DNA of 56,567 bases, taken from assembly GCA_947306305.1 (NCBI GenBank), contig CAMZGI010000003.1:1-56567 (forward strand), in the 5' to 3' direction. The stretch is from an uncultured Fibrobacter sp. (lineage in GTDB: Bacteria; Fibrobacterota; Fibrobacteria; Fibrobacterales; Fibrobacteraceae). Every line of letters starts with the position of its first letter. Position 1 is the first letter of the stretch. A program made the position numbers and the translations under genes. This document shows positions 25,411-35,646 of the stretch, piece by piece. Below the pieces are notes generated by a model that saw only the letters and a list, made by a program, of their open reading frames with translations, searched no databases and was not told the origin of the DNA.

Positions 25411-27333
25411 GTGAAAATTTCCTGGTACATAAAGCGCTTAAAAACATTTTCTTTTGGTGAAGTCTTTTACCGTGTCCGTCAACGCGTGCAAACCCATGTG
25501 TTGGATAAACGCTTGATGAAGAGGGCGGTGCCTCCGTTTGATTTGCCGAAATCGTCTATTATTGAAGATGAAACGGCTCATTTGGAGTATCCGATTTTTG
25601 ACAAGTCGGTTGATATTTTCAAAAAGATCGACTGGCATTTGGATTTATCGACAGGACGCAGGTTCCCGAAGTCTTTTGCGCACAAGATTGATATTCGCAG
25701 CGACCAGTACGGCAGCGCTAAGCATGTGTGGGAAGTGAACCGCATGCAGTTTATGCTGCATATTGCGATGCTTTATAAAAAAAGCCATGATGTAAAATAT
25801 CTGGATTTGTTTCGCTACCATTTGACGAGCTGGCTTAACGAAAACCTTTACATGGTGGGTGTCAACTGGTACAGCAATATCGAAGTGAATTTGCGTTTGA
25901 TTTGCTGGTTCTTTTGCTGGGAAACTTTGGATGTGGGAACTGCTTGTGCCGAAAGTGCAGAGTTCGAAGAATTTGTGACGGAGGTGTGGGAGCCGTTGAT
26001 TTGCGAGCATGCGGAGTATTCGTTCAACCATCCGTCGCTTTACTCTTCGGCGAACAACCATTTGATTTCGGAATATGCGGGCTTGTTTGTGGCGGCTTGC
26101 GCTTGGAATCTTCCGTATCGCAAGGCTCGTTTGAATTATGCCAAGGCAGGGCTTGAACGCGAAATTTTGGCGCAGAATACCGAAGAGGGCGTGAACCGCG
26201 AAGAGGCTGCGGAGTACATCCAGTTTATCGATGACTTTTTCTTGATTGCGGCTGTGGTTGGCAAGCGTGCTGGCGTTGAATTCTCGGATGCATATAATAA
26301 GCGGCTTTATTCGATGGCTTGTTATTTGAATTCGATGCTGGATTGCAAATTTAATTACCCGATGTATGGCGATGGCGACGATGGCTTTGTGCTGCGTCCC
26401 GATGCTGGCGGTCATTTCAATAATTTCAAGTCGTTGCTTGCTTCGTTCGCGGTTTATTTTGACAGTAATTTGTTCAAACGCGCGGATGTCGTATGGGATG
26501 ACAAGAACGAATTGCTGTTCGGGAAAAAAGGACGTGAAAAGTTTGAATCAATGAAAGACTCTGGTTTGGGACTTTCTCCGAGTCCTATTACAGGGGATGA
26601 AAACAGGTTCTATAACGGACATTATATTTTCAGGAAGTCTTGGAATGAGGACGTTGATGGATACAACGCATTCCGCGAAATCTATTTGCATTTTGACGCA
26701 GCTCCGCTTGGATTTTTAAGCATTGCTGCTCATGGGCATGCCGATGCGCTTAGCTTTATTTTGCATGTCGATGGACTCCCAATTCTTGTGGATCCGGGGA
26801 CTTTCACGTACCATACGCATAAAGATTTGCGTCGTTATTTTGTCAGTACGCTTGCCCACAATACGGTTTGCGTGAATGGAAAAAATCAGGCGAATCAGGC
26901 TGGACCTACGATGTGGCTGAACCATTATCGATGCCAAATGGAAGATGCGGGGAAAGTTTTTGTAATTGCAAGGCATGACGGCTATAAATCAGAAGGTGTT
27001 GTGCATTCGCGTAAAGTCGAATTCCTCCGTGAGAATAATGAATTTGTGATTACGGATAAATTAACGTTCTCTAAAAAGGCGACTGTGGAAATTCCATTCC
27101 ATTTGCATCCGTCTGTGATTGCTGAATTGCAGGGCTCTACAGCGGTACTCAAGGTTGCTGGCGTTGCGAAGGTTCAGATGATATTGGACGAGAAATTGCC
27201 TTATGAAGTTCGCGATGATGGCTGGTATTCTGAACATTTTGGCGAAAAGATCCCGACGAAGTTCTTGTATGCAAAGATGAATTGCCCTGTTGGTTATAGC
27301 GAATCGTTTGTGACTCGTCTTAAAGTTCTTTAA
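25411..27333 (+). CDS. Heparinase II/III family protein (GTG start)
   Basis: WHLDLSTGRRFPKSF, FNHPSLYSSANNHLISE, HADALSFILHVDGLPILVDPGTFTYH. Confidence 0.88.
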   Translation: MKISWYIKRLKTFSFGEVFYRVRQRVQTHVLDKRLMKRAVPPFDLPKSSIIEDETAHLEYPIFDKSVDIFKKIDWHLDLSTGRRFPKSFAHKIDIRSDQYGSAKHVWEVNRMQFMLHIAMLYKKSHDVKYLDLFRYHLTSWLNENLYMVGVNWYSNIEVNLRLICWFFCWETLDVGTACAESAEFEEFVTEVWEPLICEHAEYSFNHPSLYSSANNHLISEYAGLFVAACAWNLPYRKARLNYAKAGLEREILAQNTEEGVNREEAAEYIQFIDDFFLIAAVVGKRAGVEFSDAYNKRLYSMACYLNSMLDCKFNYPMYGDGDDGFVLRPDAGGHFNNFKSLLASFAVYFDSNLFKRADVVWDDKNELLFGKKGREKFESMKDSGLGLSPSPITGDENRFYNGHYIFRKSWNEDVDGYNAFREIYLHFDAAPLGFLSIAAHGHADALSFILHVDGLPILVDPGTFTYHTHKDLRRYFVSTLAHNTVCVNGKNQANQAGPTMWLNHYRCQMEDAGKVFVIARHDGYKSEGVVHSRKVEFLRENNEFVITDKLTFSKKATVEIPFHLHPSVIAELQGSTAVLKVAGVAKVQMILDEKLPYEVRDDGWYSEHFGEKIPTKFLYAKMNCPVGYSESFVTRLKVL

Positions 27334-27352
27334 TTTTTTAGATTGGTTTTTT

Positions 27353-28462
27353 ATGCTCGAAAAAGTATGTCATATAGGGCCTGCGTTTAATGTGCAAGGC
27401 GGTATCAGCTCTGTGCTGGTCAGTTACAAGAAATTGTTCAATTTGCCGGAACGCAATTTTATAGCGAGCTATAACGGCTCGTTTGTCAAATCGTTGCCGC
27501 AGTTTTTATTGCTGTGTCTCAAGCTTTTGCTGAACCCTCCTGACGCTCCGTTTGTTCAAATCCATACGTCGTTTAACGGGAGCTTTTTCCGCAAGTATTT
27601 GATTAGCCTTTGCCTTAGGCTGCGTCAAAAAAAATACGTCGCACATATTCATGGCAGTCGGTTCAAAGAAATGTGCGTGAAATCGCCCAAGATTGTGAAA
27701 CGCTTTATTCGCAGCTATTTTAAGCATTCGGCGATGGTGATTTGCATTACGCCTGATATGCAGGAGTTTTTGGATGATTTTGTGGGGAAGGGGTTATGCC
27801 GTTATGTGGTCATTCCGAATCCTTGCGACTCGTTGGCGGATTCGCCTGTAGATTTGAATCGTGCGGGTTCTCCTGTGAGGATTCTCTTTGCGGGCCGTTA
27901 CGGGCATCGCAAGGGCGTGTATGATTTGCTCGAAGCATTCAATAATGCGAACTTTGATGTCCCTGCGGAATTGTGCTTGTTTGGCGATGGCGAAGTGGAA
28001 AAGGTAAAGCAGATTGCAGAATGCTACAACGCAGAGTTTGCAAGTCAGGAATTAGCGAGCCCTGAATATGCAGGACGTTCCAAAAAGATTCTGGTTTCGG
28101 ATTGGGTGAGCCGCAGCGATTACTTGAAAATGATTCCGCAGTACGATTTGCTTGCTCTCCCTTCTTATTCGGAAACGTTTGGAATGAGCCTTGTCGAAGC
28201 GATGGGGCAAGGGTTGCCTGTCGTATCGACGTTTTCGGGGGGAGTCCCGTTTGTAGTCCGCAACGGGGTTGATGGATTTTTAGTAAATGCTGGCGATATT
28301 GATGCTTTGGCTCAAAAATTAAAATGCCTTGTCGATGATAGGGTACTCAGGGCACGGATGGGTTTAGCTGCTTGGAATGGATGCAAGGAACGGTTCTCGG
28401 GGGAGAATATTTTAAATTTGCTAGAGCACAGTTATAGTGAATTGAAAAAAGTTTATGCTTAG
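27353..28462 (+). CDS. Glycosyltransferase family 4
   Basis: VQGGISSVL, ILFAGRYGHRKGVYDLLEAF, LPSYSETFGMSLVEAMGQGLPVV. Confidence 0.9.
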   Translation: MLEKVCHIGPAFNVQGGISSVLVSYKKLFNLPERNFIASYNGSFVKSLPQFLLLCLKLLLNPPDAPFVQIHTSFNGSFFRKYLISLCLRLRQKKYVAHIHGSRFKEMCVKSPKIVKRFIRSYFKHSAMVICITPDMQEFLDDFVGKGLCRYVVIPNPCDSLADSPVDLNRAGSPVRILFAGRYGHRKGVYDLLEAFNNANFDVPAELCLFGDGEVEKVKQIAECYNAEFASQELASPEYAGRSKKILVSDWVSRSDYLKMIPQYDLLALPSYSETFGMSLVEAMGQGLPVVSTFSGGVPFVVRNGVDGFLVNAGDIDALAQKLKCLVDDRVLRARMGLAAWNGCKERFSGENILNLLEHSYSELKKVYA

Positions 28463-29816
28463 CTTTGTTGTTTATTTGCTCTTTTTTGCGTTGCTTGGCG
28501 CGATGCTGCTTGGTCGAAAAAATCAAGCTTTTATCAGCGTGTTTGTGAGCCTGCTTGTATTCCCTACGTGCATCTATTTTATACAAAAACCGCAGCTTTC
28601 TCCGCAACAGTTGTTCTTGTACCTTTTTTTCGTGGTGACTTTTTTGTGGAATAAAGATGCGTTGTTTGAGGGAATTTTCAAGCATCCGTTGCGTTTTCCG
28701 ATTCTTTTGTGCATGTTGTCGCCGATGTTGACGGTCTTATTGAACGGGGATGGCGGTAAAGGGATTTATAACGCGTTCCGTTTATTTATGGAAAACTATG
28801 CTTATTTGATTGTTGCGTTTATTGGTGGGTTGGCATATAAAAAAGGCAAATTCGAGGAACTCTGGTTTTACCCGATAATCATCTTTTTTGTTCTGGGCTT
28901 TATAGAATTTTTAATAAAAACCAATTGGGTGTTCCCCTTTATTTGCAAGGCGTTCTCGTATTATGACGGATTCTATGACTTGAATAGCGCCGTTTCGGCA
29001 TCGAGAACTTATCGTTCGAGAATTTTTATTACGACGACGCATCCGACGGTTCTTGGTAGCATTTTATGTTGCTCCTTGATGATGCTTACGTGCCGGCTGA
29101 AAGATTTGCCGTGGAGCAAAGCGAGAAAGACGGTAGCGTGGGGAGCGTTGTTCTTGCTGATTTGCATGTCTGGTTCTAGAACGGCTTTGGTCTGCGCACT
29201 TTTGGGGCTTGGCATTTACGGCTTTATGAAAATTGGCATAAGGCTTCGCCTGTTTGTGATTTTTTTGATTGTGTTTGGCTCGCTGATGTATGTCCCCAAA
29301 GTCGTCGATAAATTCAATGTCGAGGGCGAAGGCAGCTCTTTGAGCATGCGTGAGCAACAACTGCTGTTTTCTTATATGCACTTTATGAAGAGTCCCATTT
29401 ATGGGAATGGTGTGCGTTACACGAGCAAGTACGTGATGGAGCGCGATACGTACAATGACCGCATTGTCGATAGCGAAATTGGCGGTTTGGAATCTATTAT
29501 CTTTTTCCAGATGATTGATTACGGGATTATCGGCATGGCTTGCTATGCATTGCTCTTTATCATGGCGTTTTATTACTTCTTTAGGCGATGGAAATCGCCC
29601 TATGCTAAAGCGGGTCTTTTAGTAACCGTTTGCTTCTTTATATTTGCATGCTTGTCGGGAGAAATTGGCGGAAACAACACCTTTGCGTATATGCTGATGG
29701 GATATTGCATGGGCGTGCTCCATGCGGATGAAAAAGAGTCTGACGAAACAACGGATAAAGAATCAGACGACGAGAATGCTGACGGCGAAAAGTTGCTAGC
29801 GAAGGATGAAACGTGA
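28455..29816 (+). CDS. O-antigen ligase/polymerase-like (Wzy-like) membrane protein
   Basis: Poly-TM protein with TTTHPTVLGSILC and SGSRTALVCALLGL; acidic C-terminal tail; between GT genes. Confidence 0.78.
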   Translation: MLSFVVYLLFFALLGAMLLGRKNQAFISVFVSLLVFPTCIYFIQKPQLSPQQLFLYLFFVVTFLWNKDALFEGIFKHPLRFPILLCMLSPMLTVLLNGDGGKGIYNAFRLFMENYAYLIVAFIGGLAYKKGKFEELWFYPIIIFFVLGFIEFLIKTNWVFPFICKAFSYYDGFYDLNSAVSASRTYRSRIFITTTHPTVLGSILCCSLMMLTCRLKDLPWSKARKTVAWGALFLLICMSGSRTALVCALLGLGIYGFMKIGIRLRLFVIFLIVFGSLMYVPKVVDKFNVEGEGSSLSMREQQLLFSYMHFMKSPIYGNGVRYTSKYVMERDTYNDRIVDSEIGGLESIIFFQMIDYGIIGMACYALLFIMAFYYFFRRWKSPYAKAGLLVTVCFFIFACLSGEIGGNNTFAYMLMGYCMGVLHADEKESDETTDKESDDENADGEKLLAKDET

Positions 29817-30682
29817 TGAAATTTTCTGCAGTGATAACGACTAAAAATCGGCATAAGCTTTTGGAGAATGCCATCCGCAGCGTTTTATCGCAGACGGTGA
29901 GCGGTGATGGCGTTGAATGCATTGTAGTCGATGACGCGTCCGTTGATGAAACCCAGAGCATTTACGAGAACGACCCTCGCATTGTTTATGTCCGCATTGA
30001 TGAAAAGGATTCCCATGGCGGAAATTACGCTCGCAATCAGGGGTTAGCGCGTGCGACTGGCGAGTTTGTCACGTTCTTGGATGACGATGACGAGTGGACT
30101 TCGGATAAGCTTGAAAAGCAATTTGCTCTTTACGAGAAACATCCGGGTTCTGTTATTTTTTGCGGAAGAACGTTCAAAAAGGTCTCGGGCGAAAATGTCC
30201 AAGTGCTTACGGTTATCCCGCCTAAAAAGTTCTCTGGCGACTTGTCTCGCTTGATTCGAACGACTTATGTCACGTCAACGTCGTGCCTCTTTTTCCCTCG
30301 GAAATTGTTGGAACAAGTGGGTAATTTTGATGAGCGTTTGACGTTCTGGCAAGAATACGAATTGTGTATTCGGCTTGCTCAAGTGGCTGAATTTTATTTT
30401 GTTCCCGAAGCTTTGGTGGTGTGCCTTGACGAAGTGAATGCTAAGACGCGTGTTTCGAATAAAGTGCTGAACTGGAAAGAAAATACGTCTTACATTAGGG
30501 ATAAGCACAAATCGTTGTACGATGATTTGACCTTCATGGAAAACTGGGCTTATCACGCGACGTTGATGAAGGACGCTTTCCGCCGTTACCAGCGTGCAGG
30601 CAAAAAATTCCAGACGCTGTATTATGGATTTTTGCGGCTAGTCGTTGAATATATCCCCACTCGTATTTTGCATCTTTTTTGA
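29813..30682 (+). CDS. Glycosyltransferase family 2
   Basis: FSAVITTKNRHKLLENAIRSVLSQTV...VDDASVDET...FLDDDDEW. Confidence 0.92.
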   Translation: MMKFSAVITTKNRHKLLENAIRSVLSQTVSGDGVECIVVDDASVDETQSIYENDPRIVYVRIDEKDSHGGNYARNQGLARATGEFVTFLDDDDEWTSDKLEKQFALYEKHPGSVIFCGRTFKKVSGENVQVLTVIPPKKFSGDLSRLIRTTYVTSTSCLFFPRKLLEQVGNFDERLTFWQEYELCIRLAQVAEFYFVPEALVVCLDEVNAKTRVSNKVLNWKENTSYIRDKHKSLYDDLTFMENWAYHATLMKDAFRRYQRAGKKFQTLYYGFLRLVVEYIPTRILHLF

Positions 30683-30690
30683 GGTTTAGC

Positions 30691-31788
30691 ATGCAGCAGA
30701 AAACAATTTGTTTTTATCCGACCCATCAGAAAAGGACAAACCATTTTCTGTTCAATCTCGCAAAGCTTTTGGAATCGTCAGGATGCTTTAAATGCGTGGG
30801 CTATAAGGATGTAAAAAAGTCCAATCCCAAGTCCATATTCGATGCCGATGTCTATCATATAAACTGGTTTGACCAGAGCAAGACTTTCGTTTCGTTCTTG
30901 AAGCGTTTGTACTTTTTGCTTATGCTGAAATGCAAGCGGAAAAAAATCGTTTGGACGATTCATAACATTGTGTCGCATGCAAAAACGCCTTTTTACAACA
31001 AGATTCTTTTTAGGCTTTTGGTGCGTTTTTCAGATAAAATACACATCATGTGCAAGGATACCGTTAAGATTGCGCATTTGGAAAAATATGCTGATAAGAT
31101 TCAGCTGATTCCTCATGGCGACTATTATGGTTCTTACCCTGAAAGCGACTTTGATATTTATGCTCGTTACAACATAACGCGTGGCAGGCCGATATTCCTT
31201 TTTACGGGAGCGATTCAGCCTTATAAGAATATTGAGGTCTTGGTGCAAGCGTTTAAAAAGGCGTGGCCCTCGAACTTGCCTGAAAGTGCGTTGCAGGGGG
31301 GCTCCGGCGAGGTTTCGCCGATGCTCTTGATTTGCGGCAAGGTGGAACCTGAGTCGTATAAGGAAACTATCCAGCAGCTTTTGGATAATCGAGACGATAT
31401 TGTTTTTGATCCGCAGTTTATTCCTGATGAAAAGTTGGCTGCTTACATCAAGTCGGCTGGCGTTTTGATGGCTCCGTATAGTTACCGTTCGTCGTTGAAT
31501 TCGGGGACGATTCCGCTTGCGTTTTCTTACGGCAAGACGCTTATTTGTTCTGACATTCCTTGCGTTAAAGATATTGTTGCAAAGTGCGATTGCTTGTACA
31601 GTTACCATTATGCGACGGAAGAAGAACATGTTGAAGCTTTGTCGAATATGATGAAACAGGCGTATTCGGATTTGATAAGCGGGAAAATTTTTGAGAAAGA
31701 AAATAATGCCGTGCGTTACATGAAAAGTAATGCTTGGGAAGCTCGCAAAAAAGAGTGGCTCTCGCTGTACGGGGAGGCTTCATGCTGA
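30691..31788 (+). CDS. Glycosyltransferase (GT4-like)
   Basis: VYHINWFDQ, PIFLFTGAIQPYKNIEVLVQAF, APYSYRSSLNSGTIPLAFSYGK. ATG 30691 preferred over TTG 30679. Confidence 0.8.
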   Translation: MQQKTICFYPTHQKRTNHFLFNLAKLLESSGCFKCVGYKDVKKSNPKSIFDADVYHINWFDQSKTFVSFLKRLYFLLMLKCKRKKIVWTIHNIVSHAKTPFYNKILFRLLVRFSDKIHIMCKDTVKIAHLEKYADKIQLIPHGDYYGSYPESDFDIYARYNITRGRPIFLFTGAIQPYKNIEVLVQAFKKAWPSNLPESALQGGSGEVSPMLLICGKVEPESYKETIQQLLDNRDDIVFDPQFIPDEKLAAYIKSAGVLMAPYSYRSSLNSGTIPLAFSYGKTLICSDIPCVKDIVAKCDCLYSYHYATEEEHVEALSNMMKQAYSDLISGKIFEKENNAVRYMKSNAWEARKKEWLSLYGEASC

Positions 31789-32726
31789 CGTTTATTTTTG
31801 TGGATTACAAGTCGGCTGAGGCGACTATCCGTTGCATTTCGCATTATATTGAAAAATGCAAAAAATCTCGTGAACAAATTTCGTTTGTCGTTGTCGATAA
31901 CAGCGTCGATGATGAAAACTTCGCGAAGCTTTCGGCTGTTGGAGATGCTGTTTCGAGTCAAGTTTATGACGGCTCAAAGCTAGAAGAAAAACGCTTTGAT
32001 GGTCATCGCTTATTTTTGTGGAGAAGCCTTGATAATGGCGGCTACGCTAAGGGAAACAACGCTGGTGCAAAAATTGCCGCTGAATTTTTGAATTGCGACT
32101 ATTTGCTTTTTACGAACAATGACTTGGTCGTGTTGGATGAAGAGCTTGCTTTGGACGCGATGATTGAAGAAGCTTCGCTTCCGCATGTTGGTGCCGTAGG
32201 TCCTTCTATTGTCGGAAAAAATTCTAAACCGCAAAACCCTTACTTTGAAAAATCGTTTTTTATGCGGTGGGGCTTGGAATACTTGTGCTACCCGTTTTCG
32301 CGTTTTCTGCCTAAAAAGTGGGGCTCTTCCGATTTGCTCGAAAACTTTGTCTCAAATCCTGTTTTTCGAGTGATGGGCTCTTTCTTTTTGGTGCCTCGCG
32401 TTGTTTTTGAAAAGGTCGGCGGTTTTGACACGGAAACTTTTTTGTTTGCCGAAGAAATGATTTTGTCCAAAAAGTTGCAAAAAGCCGGCTTTGAAGTCCA
32501 TTATTTGCCCACGGTGCATCTGCTGCATAACCATTCTGAAATTATCAACAAAAAGTACGATAAATTGAATCGCCTATCCCTGCTCTTCAAATCAGAATGT
32601 TATTATTATAAAAAATATGGCGGAGTAGGCTCGGTTCAGATGGCTTTGGTGAAGTTTATTTTTAAATCGTTTATACTTCGAAAACAGTTTGTCAAAAAAT
32701 TAAAGAACAAAATTAAAGGGGAGTGA
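31782..32726 (+). CDS. Glycosyltransferase family 2 (rhamnosyltransferase-like)
   Basis: LTFIFVDYKSAEATIRCI, NGGYAKGNNAGAKIA, YLLFTNNDLVV. Confidence 0.85.
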   Translation: MLTFIFVDYKSAEATIRCISHYIEKCKKSREQISFVVVDNSVDDENFAKLSAVGDAVSSQVYDGSKLEEKRFDGHRLFLWRSLDNGGYAKGNNAGAKIAAEFLNCDYLLFTNNDLVVLDEELALDAMIEEASLPHVGAVGPSIVGKNSKPQNPYFEKSFFMRWGLEYLCYPFSRFLPKKWGSSDLLENFVSNPVFRVMGSFFLVPRVVFEKVGGFDTETFLFAEEMILSKKLQKAGFEVHYLPTVHLLHNHSEIINKKYDKLNRLSLLFKSECYYYKKYGGVGSVQMALVKFIFKSFILRKQFVKKLKNKIKGE

Positions 32727-32728
32727 AA

Positions 32729-34759
32729 ATGAAAAAATATCTAGCATTAGTTTGGATGGGAGTGCTTGCATTGAGCACTGCATCCATGGCATTGGAAACT
32801 TCTGATCGGGAGCTGATGCTCGAAAGAGGTCGGGAGTGGTTCGCCAATGACTACGTGAGCGCGGACGCATTGGCTAGCTTGCGTACGCAAAAGCAAGACG
32901 GTACTTGGGAAAACATCAAGTACAAAAAGGGGAGTACCCCGATGGACCACCTGACGAATATCAGGGCGATGGCTATTCGCTACCATCAGGAAAAAAATGG
33001 TGCTCTTAAGGATTCTTTGAAGTCCGCCGTTATTCTCGGTTTGACTTATTGGTACGACCATAATAAAGACTTTGTCAATGACAACTGGTGGACAAATGAT
33101 GTTGGCGTGATGCTCGAAATCAACCCTGTCGCTTTTTTGCTGTGGAATGAGCTGCCTCAAAATCTTCAGCAGAAAATTATTGCGTCGAATCCCGAAAAGT
33201 CGAGTGGCAATGCGACGAACAAATCTTGGCTTGCCGAAAATGTTGTGATTCGTGGTATTCTTGAAAGCAGGGATTCATTGATTACGCAGGGTATTCGCGA
33301 TATAGCCGAAGGCATGAGCGTTACAAAGAAAGAAGGACACCAAAAAGACCATTCGTTTTTTATGCATGGAAATCTTTTGTATAATGGCGGCTATGGCAAG
33401 GTCTCTTTAGCGATCTCTGCGAAATGGGCTGTGATTACTCGTGGAACGCCGTTTGCTTTTTCTGACGATGCGTTGAGCAGCATGGCTTCTTTGGCACTTG
33501 ACGGTACTCGTTGGATGATGTGGAAAAACATGGTCGATCCGATGATTATGGGACGTGAAATTTCTCGCAAGGCTGGCAATAAAAATGCGACGGGCTGGTT
33601 GCCGATTTTGAAGGACTTGATGAAGGCGGATCCTTCTCGCCAAAAAGATTATGCGGGATGGGCGAACTCCATTGAAACAAAGACAGACAAAGTTTTACGC
33701 GGATGCCATTATTTTAATATAGGCGAAATGATGGTGTGCAGATCGAATGATTTTTATACTTCGCTCATGATGTCGTCGTGGAGAAATTTTGGAAGCGAGT
33801 TTTTGAACCGCGAAAACAAAAAGGGTCTCTGGCTTGGAATGGGCGTGCTTTCTTTGTATAAAACCCCCGATGACTATAAGAATATTCAGGCTTTGTGGGA
33901 TTGGTCTCGTTTGCCAGGTACCACGACCTTTAACGAATCGGAGTTGACTGAAAAACGCATTACGAATAACAACAATTATGCGGGCGGTTTGGCTAACGGT
34001 AATTTTGGCGTGGCTGCAATGATTTCGGATAGGCCGAAGTTGTACTCTCAAAAGAGCTGGTACTTTATTGGCGATAAAATTGTCGCTTTGGGCTCTTATA
34101 TCGAAAGCTCTCACGATTCTCCGATTTCGACGACGATTGACCAGAGGCTTGTCCATTCAAAAGTGCTGACGACGAAGGGCGATGTCAAAGATAATACTCC
34201 TGTTGAAACAAATCGAGTGTGGTGCGACGGAATTGGCTATGCGTCTTTGGACAATGCCATGTTTAAAGTTACAAAGCAAAAGAAAACAGGAAACTGGCGT
34301 GACATTGGAACGCTCAATGAAGAAGAATCCGCGAATGTCTTGACCATCGAAGAAGATCATGGCGTAAAGCCGCAGACGGGTTCGTATGCGTACTTGATTG
34401 ATTTTAGCGCGAACCGCGTAAAGTTCTTTAGAAAGCGTTATAGTTTCTTGTTTGCAAACACTAATGATTACCATGCTGTTTATGATAAAGCTAGCATGAC
34501 TTTGGCTGGAGCCGTTTTTGGAAAAAGCGAAATCAAGCTTAACAAGTATTCGCTGTCTTTCTCGGAACCTTGCATCTTTTATTTGCAAAAGACAAAAGAC
34601 CAGTACGCTTTGACGCTCATGGAGCCGACTCGTAAAAAGGAATCGTTAGAGGTCTCGGTCGATGTATCTGGTGACAAGTCCCCTGACTTTGGTAAAACGC
34701 AGAAAGTTGCGTTTGATAAAGCCGGAACGCCGGTAAATCTCTATTTTAGTCTTAAGTGA
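32729..34759 (+). CDS. Polysaccharide lyase family 8-like (hyaluronate/chondroitin/xanthan lyase family)
   Basis: Signal peptide; NWWTNDVGVMLEINP, DHSFFMHGNLLYNGGYGKV (His/Tyr region), VDPMIMGREISRK. Confidence 0.85.
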   Translation: MKKYLALVWMGVLALSTASMALETSDRELMLERGREWFANDYVSADALASLRTQKQDGTWENIKYKKGSTPMDHLTNIRAMAIRYHQEKNGALKDSLKSAVILGLTYWYDHNKDFVNDNWWTNDVGVMLEINPVAFLLWNELPQNLQQKIIASNPEKSSGNATNKSWLAENVVIRGILESRDSLITQGIRDIAEGMSVTKKEGHQKDHSFFMHGNLLYNGGYGKVSLAISAKWAVITRGTPFAFSDDALSSMASLALDGTRWMMWKNMVDPMIMGREISRKAGNKNATGWLPILKDLMKADPSRQKDYAGWANSIETKTDKVLRGCHYFNIGEMMVCRSNDFYTSLMMSSWRNFGSEFLNRENKKGLWLGMGVLSLYKTPDDYKNIQALWDWSRLPGTTTFNESELTEKRITNNNNYAGGLANGNFGVAAMISDRPKLYSQKSWYFIGDKIVALGSYIESSHDSPISTTIDQRLVHSKVLTTKGDVKDNTPVETNRVWCDGIGYASLDNAMFKVTKQKKTGNWRDIGTLNEEESANVLTIEEDHGVKPQTGSYAYLIDFSANRVKFFRKRYSFLFANTNDYHAVYDKASMTLAGAVFGKSEIKLNKYSLSFSEPCIFYLQKTKDQYALTLMEPTRKKESLEVSVDVSGDKSPDFGKTQKVAFDKAGTPVNLYFSLK

Positions 34760-35637
34760 CGCAGCTCTTTGGGCAAACGCCTACGAACCAGTTTAAGCCC
34801 TAAGTCAATTTTGAAGTTACGGATAAATTGATTTAGGAGCGGTCGCTGGGGGTGAACTGGCGGATCGTCGCTGATAAAGAGGAGCGGCTTTTGAATGACT
34901 TTGCTTCGTTTGGTGTATAGCCAAACGTTAAAAAGCCTTTCTGCAATGTAGCCGTAAATTCTTTGCTGGACGGGAGTGTAATGGGTGATGTCGATTTTCT
35001 TTTCTAACGCGAAGATGATATCGAACAGCCAAGAGCAATACTCGTCAAAATCCGCCTTTCTCATAATGCACATGTTGCAGGGAATCAAGTAATTTTCGCG
35101 GAAGAAAACTTGATAGAATGCCTTTTGCATGTAGGGCGGTTGCGTCTCGAAAAAGAATTTTCGCAATGTCGCAAAATCGTCGCTGATGTGGTGCGTGCAG
35201 TAATTGATGGCGATGTTTTCGTCGTAGTGAATGGGGCTTGGAACGATGATGGAACCGTTCTCGACTTTCTCGAATATTTTATCGGGGATATCGAGATTCA
35301 TTTTTTTGAATTCTGCAGACTTGAATTGCTTTTGCTCGCGTCCAAAGGGAACTTGCTTGTGAAAATCGAAGTATCTGCGGTAATGGCACAAGCCAATAAT
35401 CGATACGTCCTTTAAATTTTTCCATGCCCAGTAAATGCCCGTCAATTCGCAAAAACTGCGGTTCTTGTCGCTGATGTTGTCGCACGGATTTCCATTGAAT
35501 TGGTCGTCCCGCTGGATGCCTAGTTCTGCTTTGGAAATTGCAGCTCCGACGTGAATCGGGAGGAATCTTTTATCTTGCGGAAGTTCGCACGGCTTGTGGC
35601 AGCAAACAAGAATCTTTACTTTTGAATTATCGAGCAT
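34741..35637 (-). CDS. DUF4422 family glycosyltransferase
   Basis: ILVCCHKPCELPQD...FCELTGIYWAWKNL...IIGLCHYRRYF. Confidence 0.85.
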   Translation of the reverse strand: MLDNSKVKILVCCHKPCELPQDKRFLPIHVGAAISKAELGIQRDDQFNGNPCDNISDKNRSFCELTGIYWAWKNLKDVSIIGLCHYRRYFDFHKQVPFGREQKQFKSAEFKKMNLDIPDKIFEKVENGSIIVPSPIHYDENIAINYCTHHISDDFATLRKFFFETQPPYMQKAFYQVFFRENYLIPCNMCIMRKADFDEYCSWLFDIIFALEKKIDITHYTPVQQRIYGYIAERLFNVWLYTKRSKVIQKPLLFISDDPPVHPQRPLLNQFIRNFKIDLGLKLVRRRLPKELRHLRLK

Positions 35638-35646
35638 GCAAGAAAG

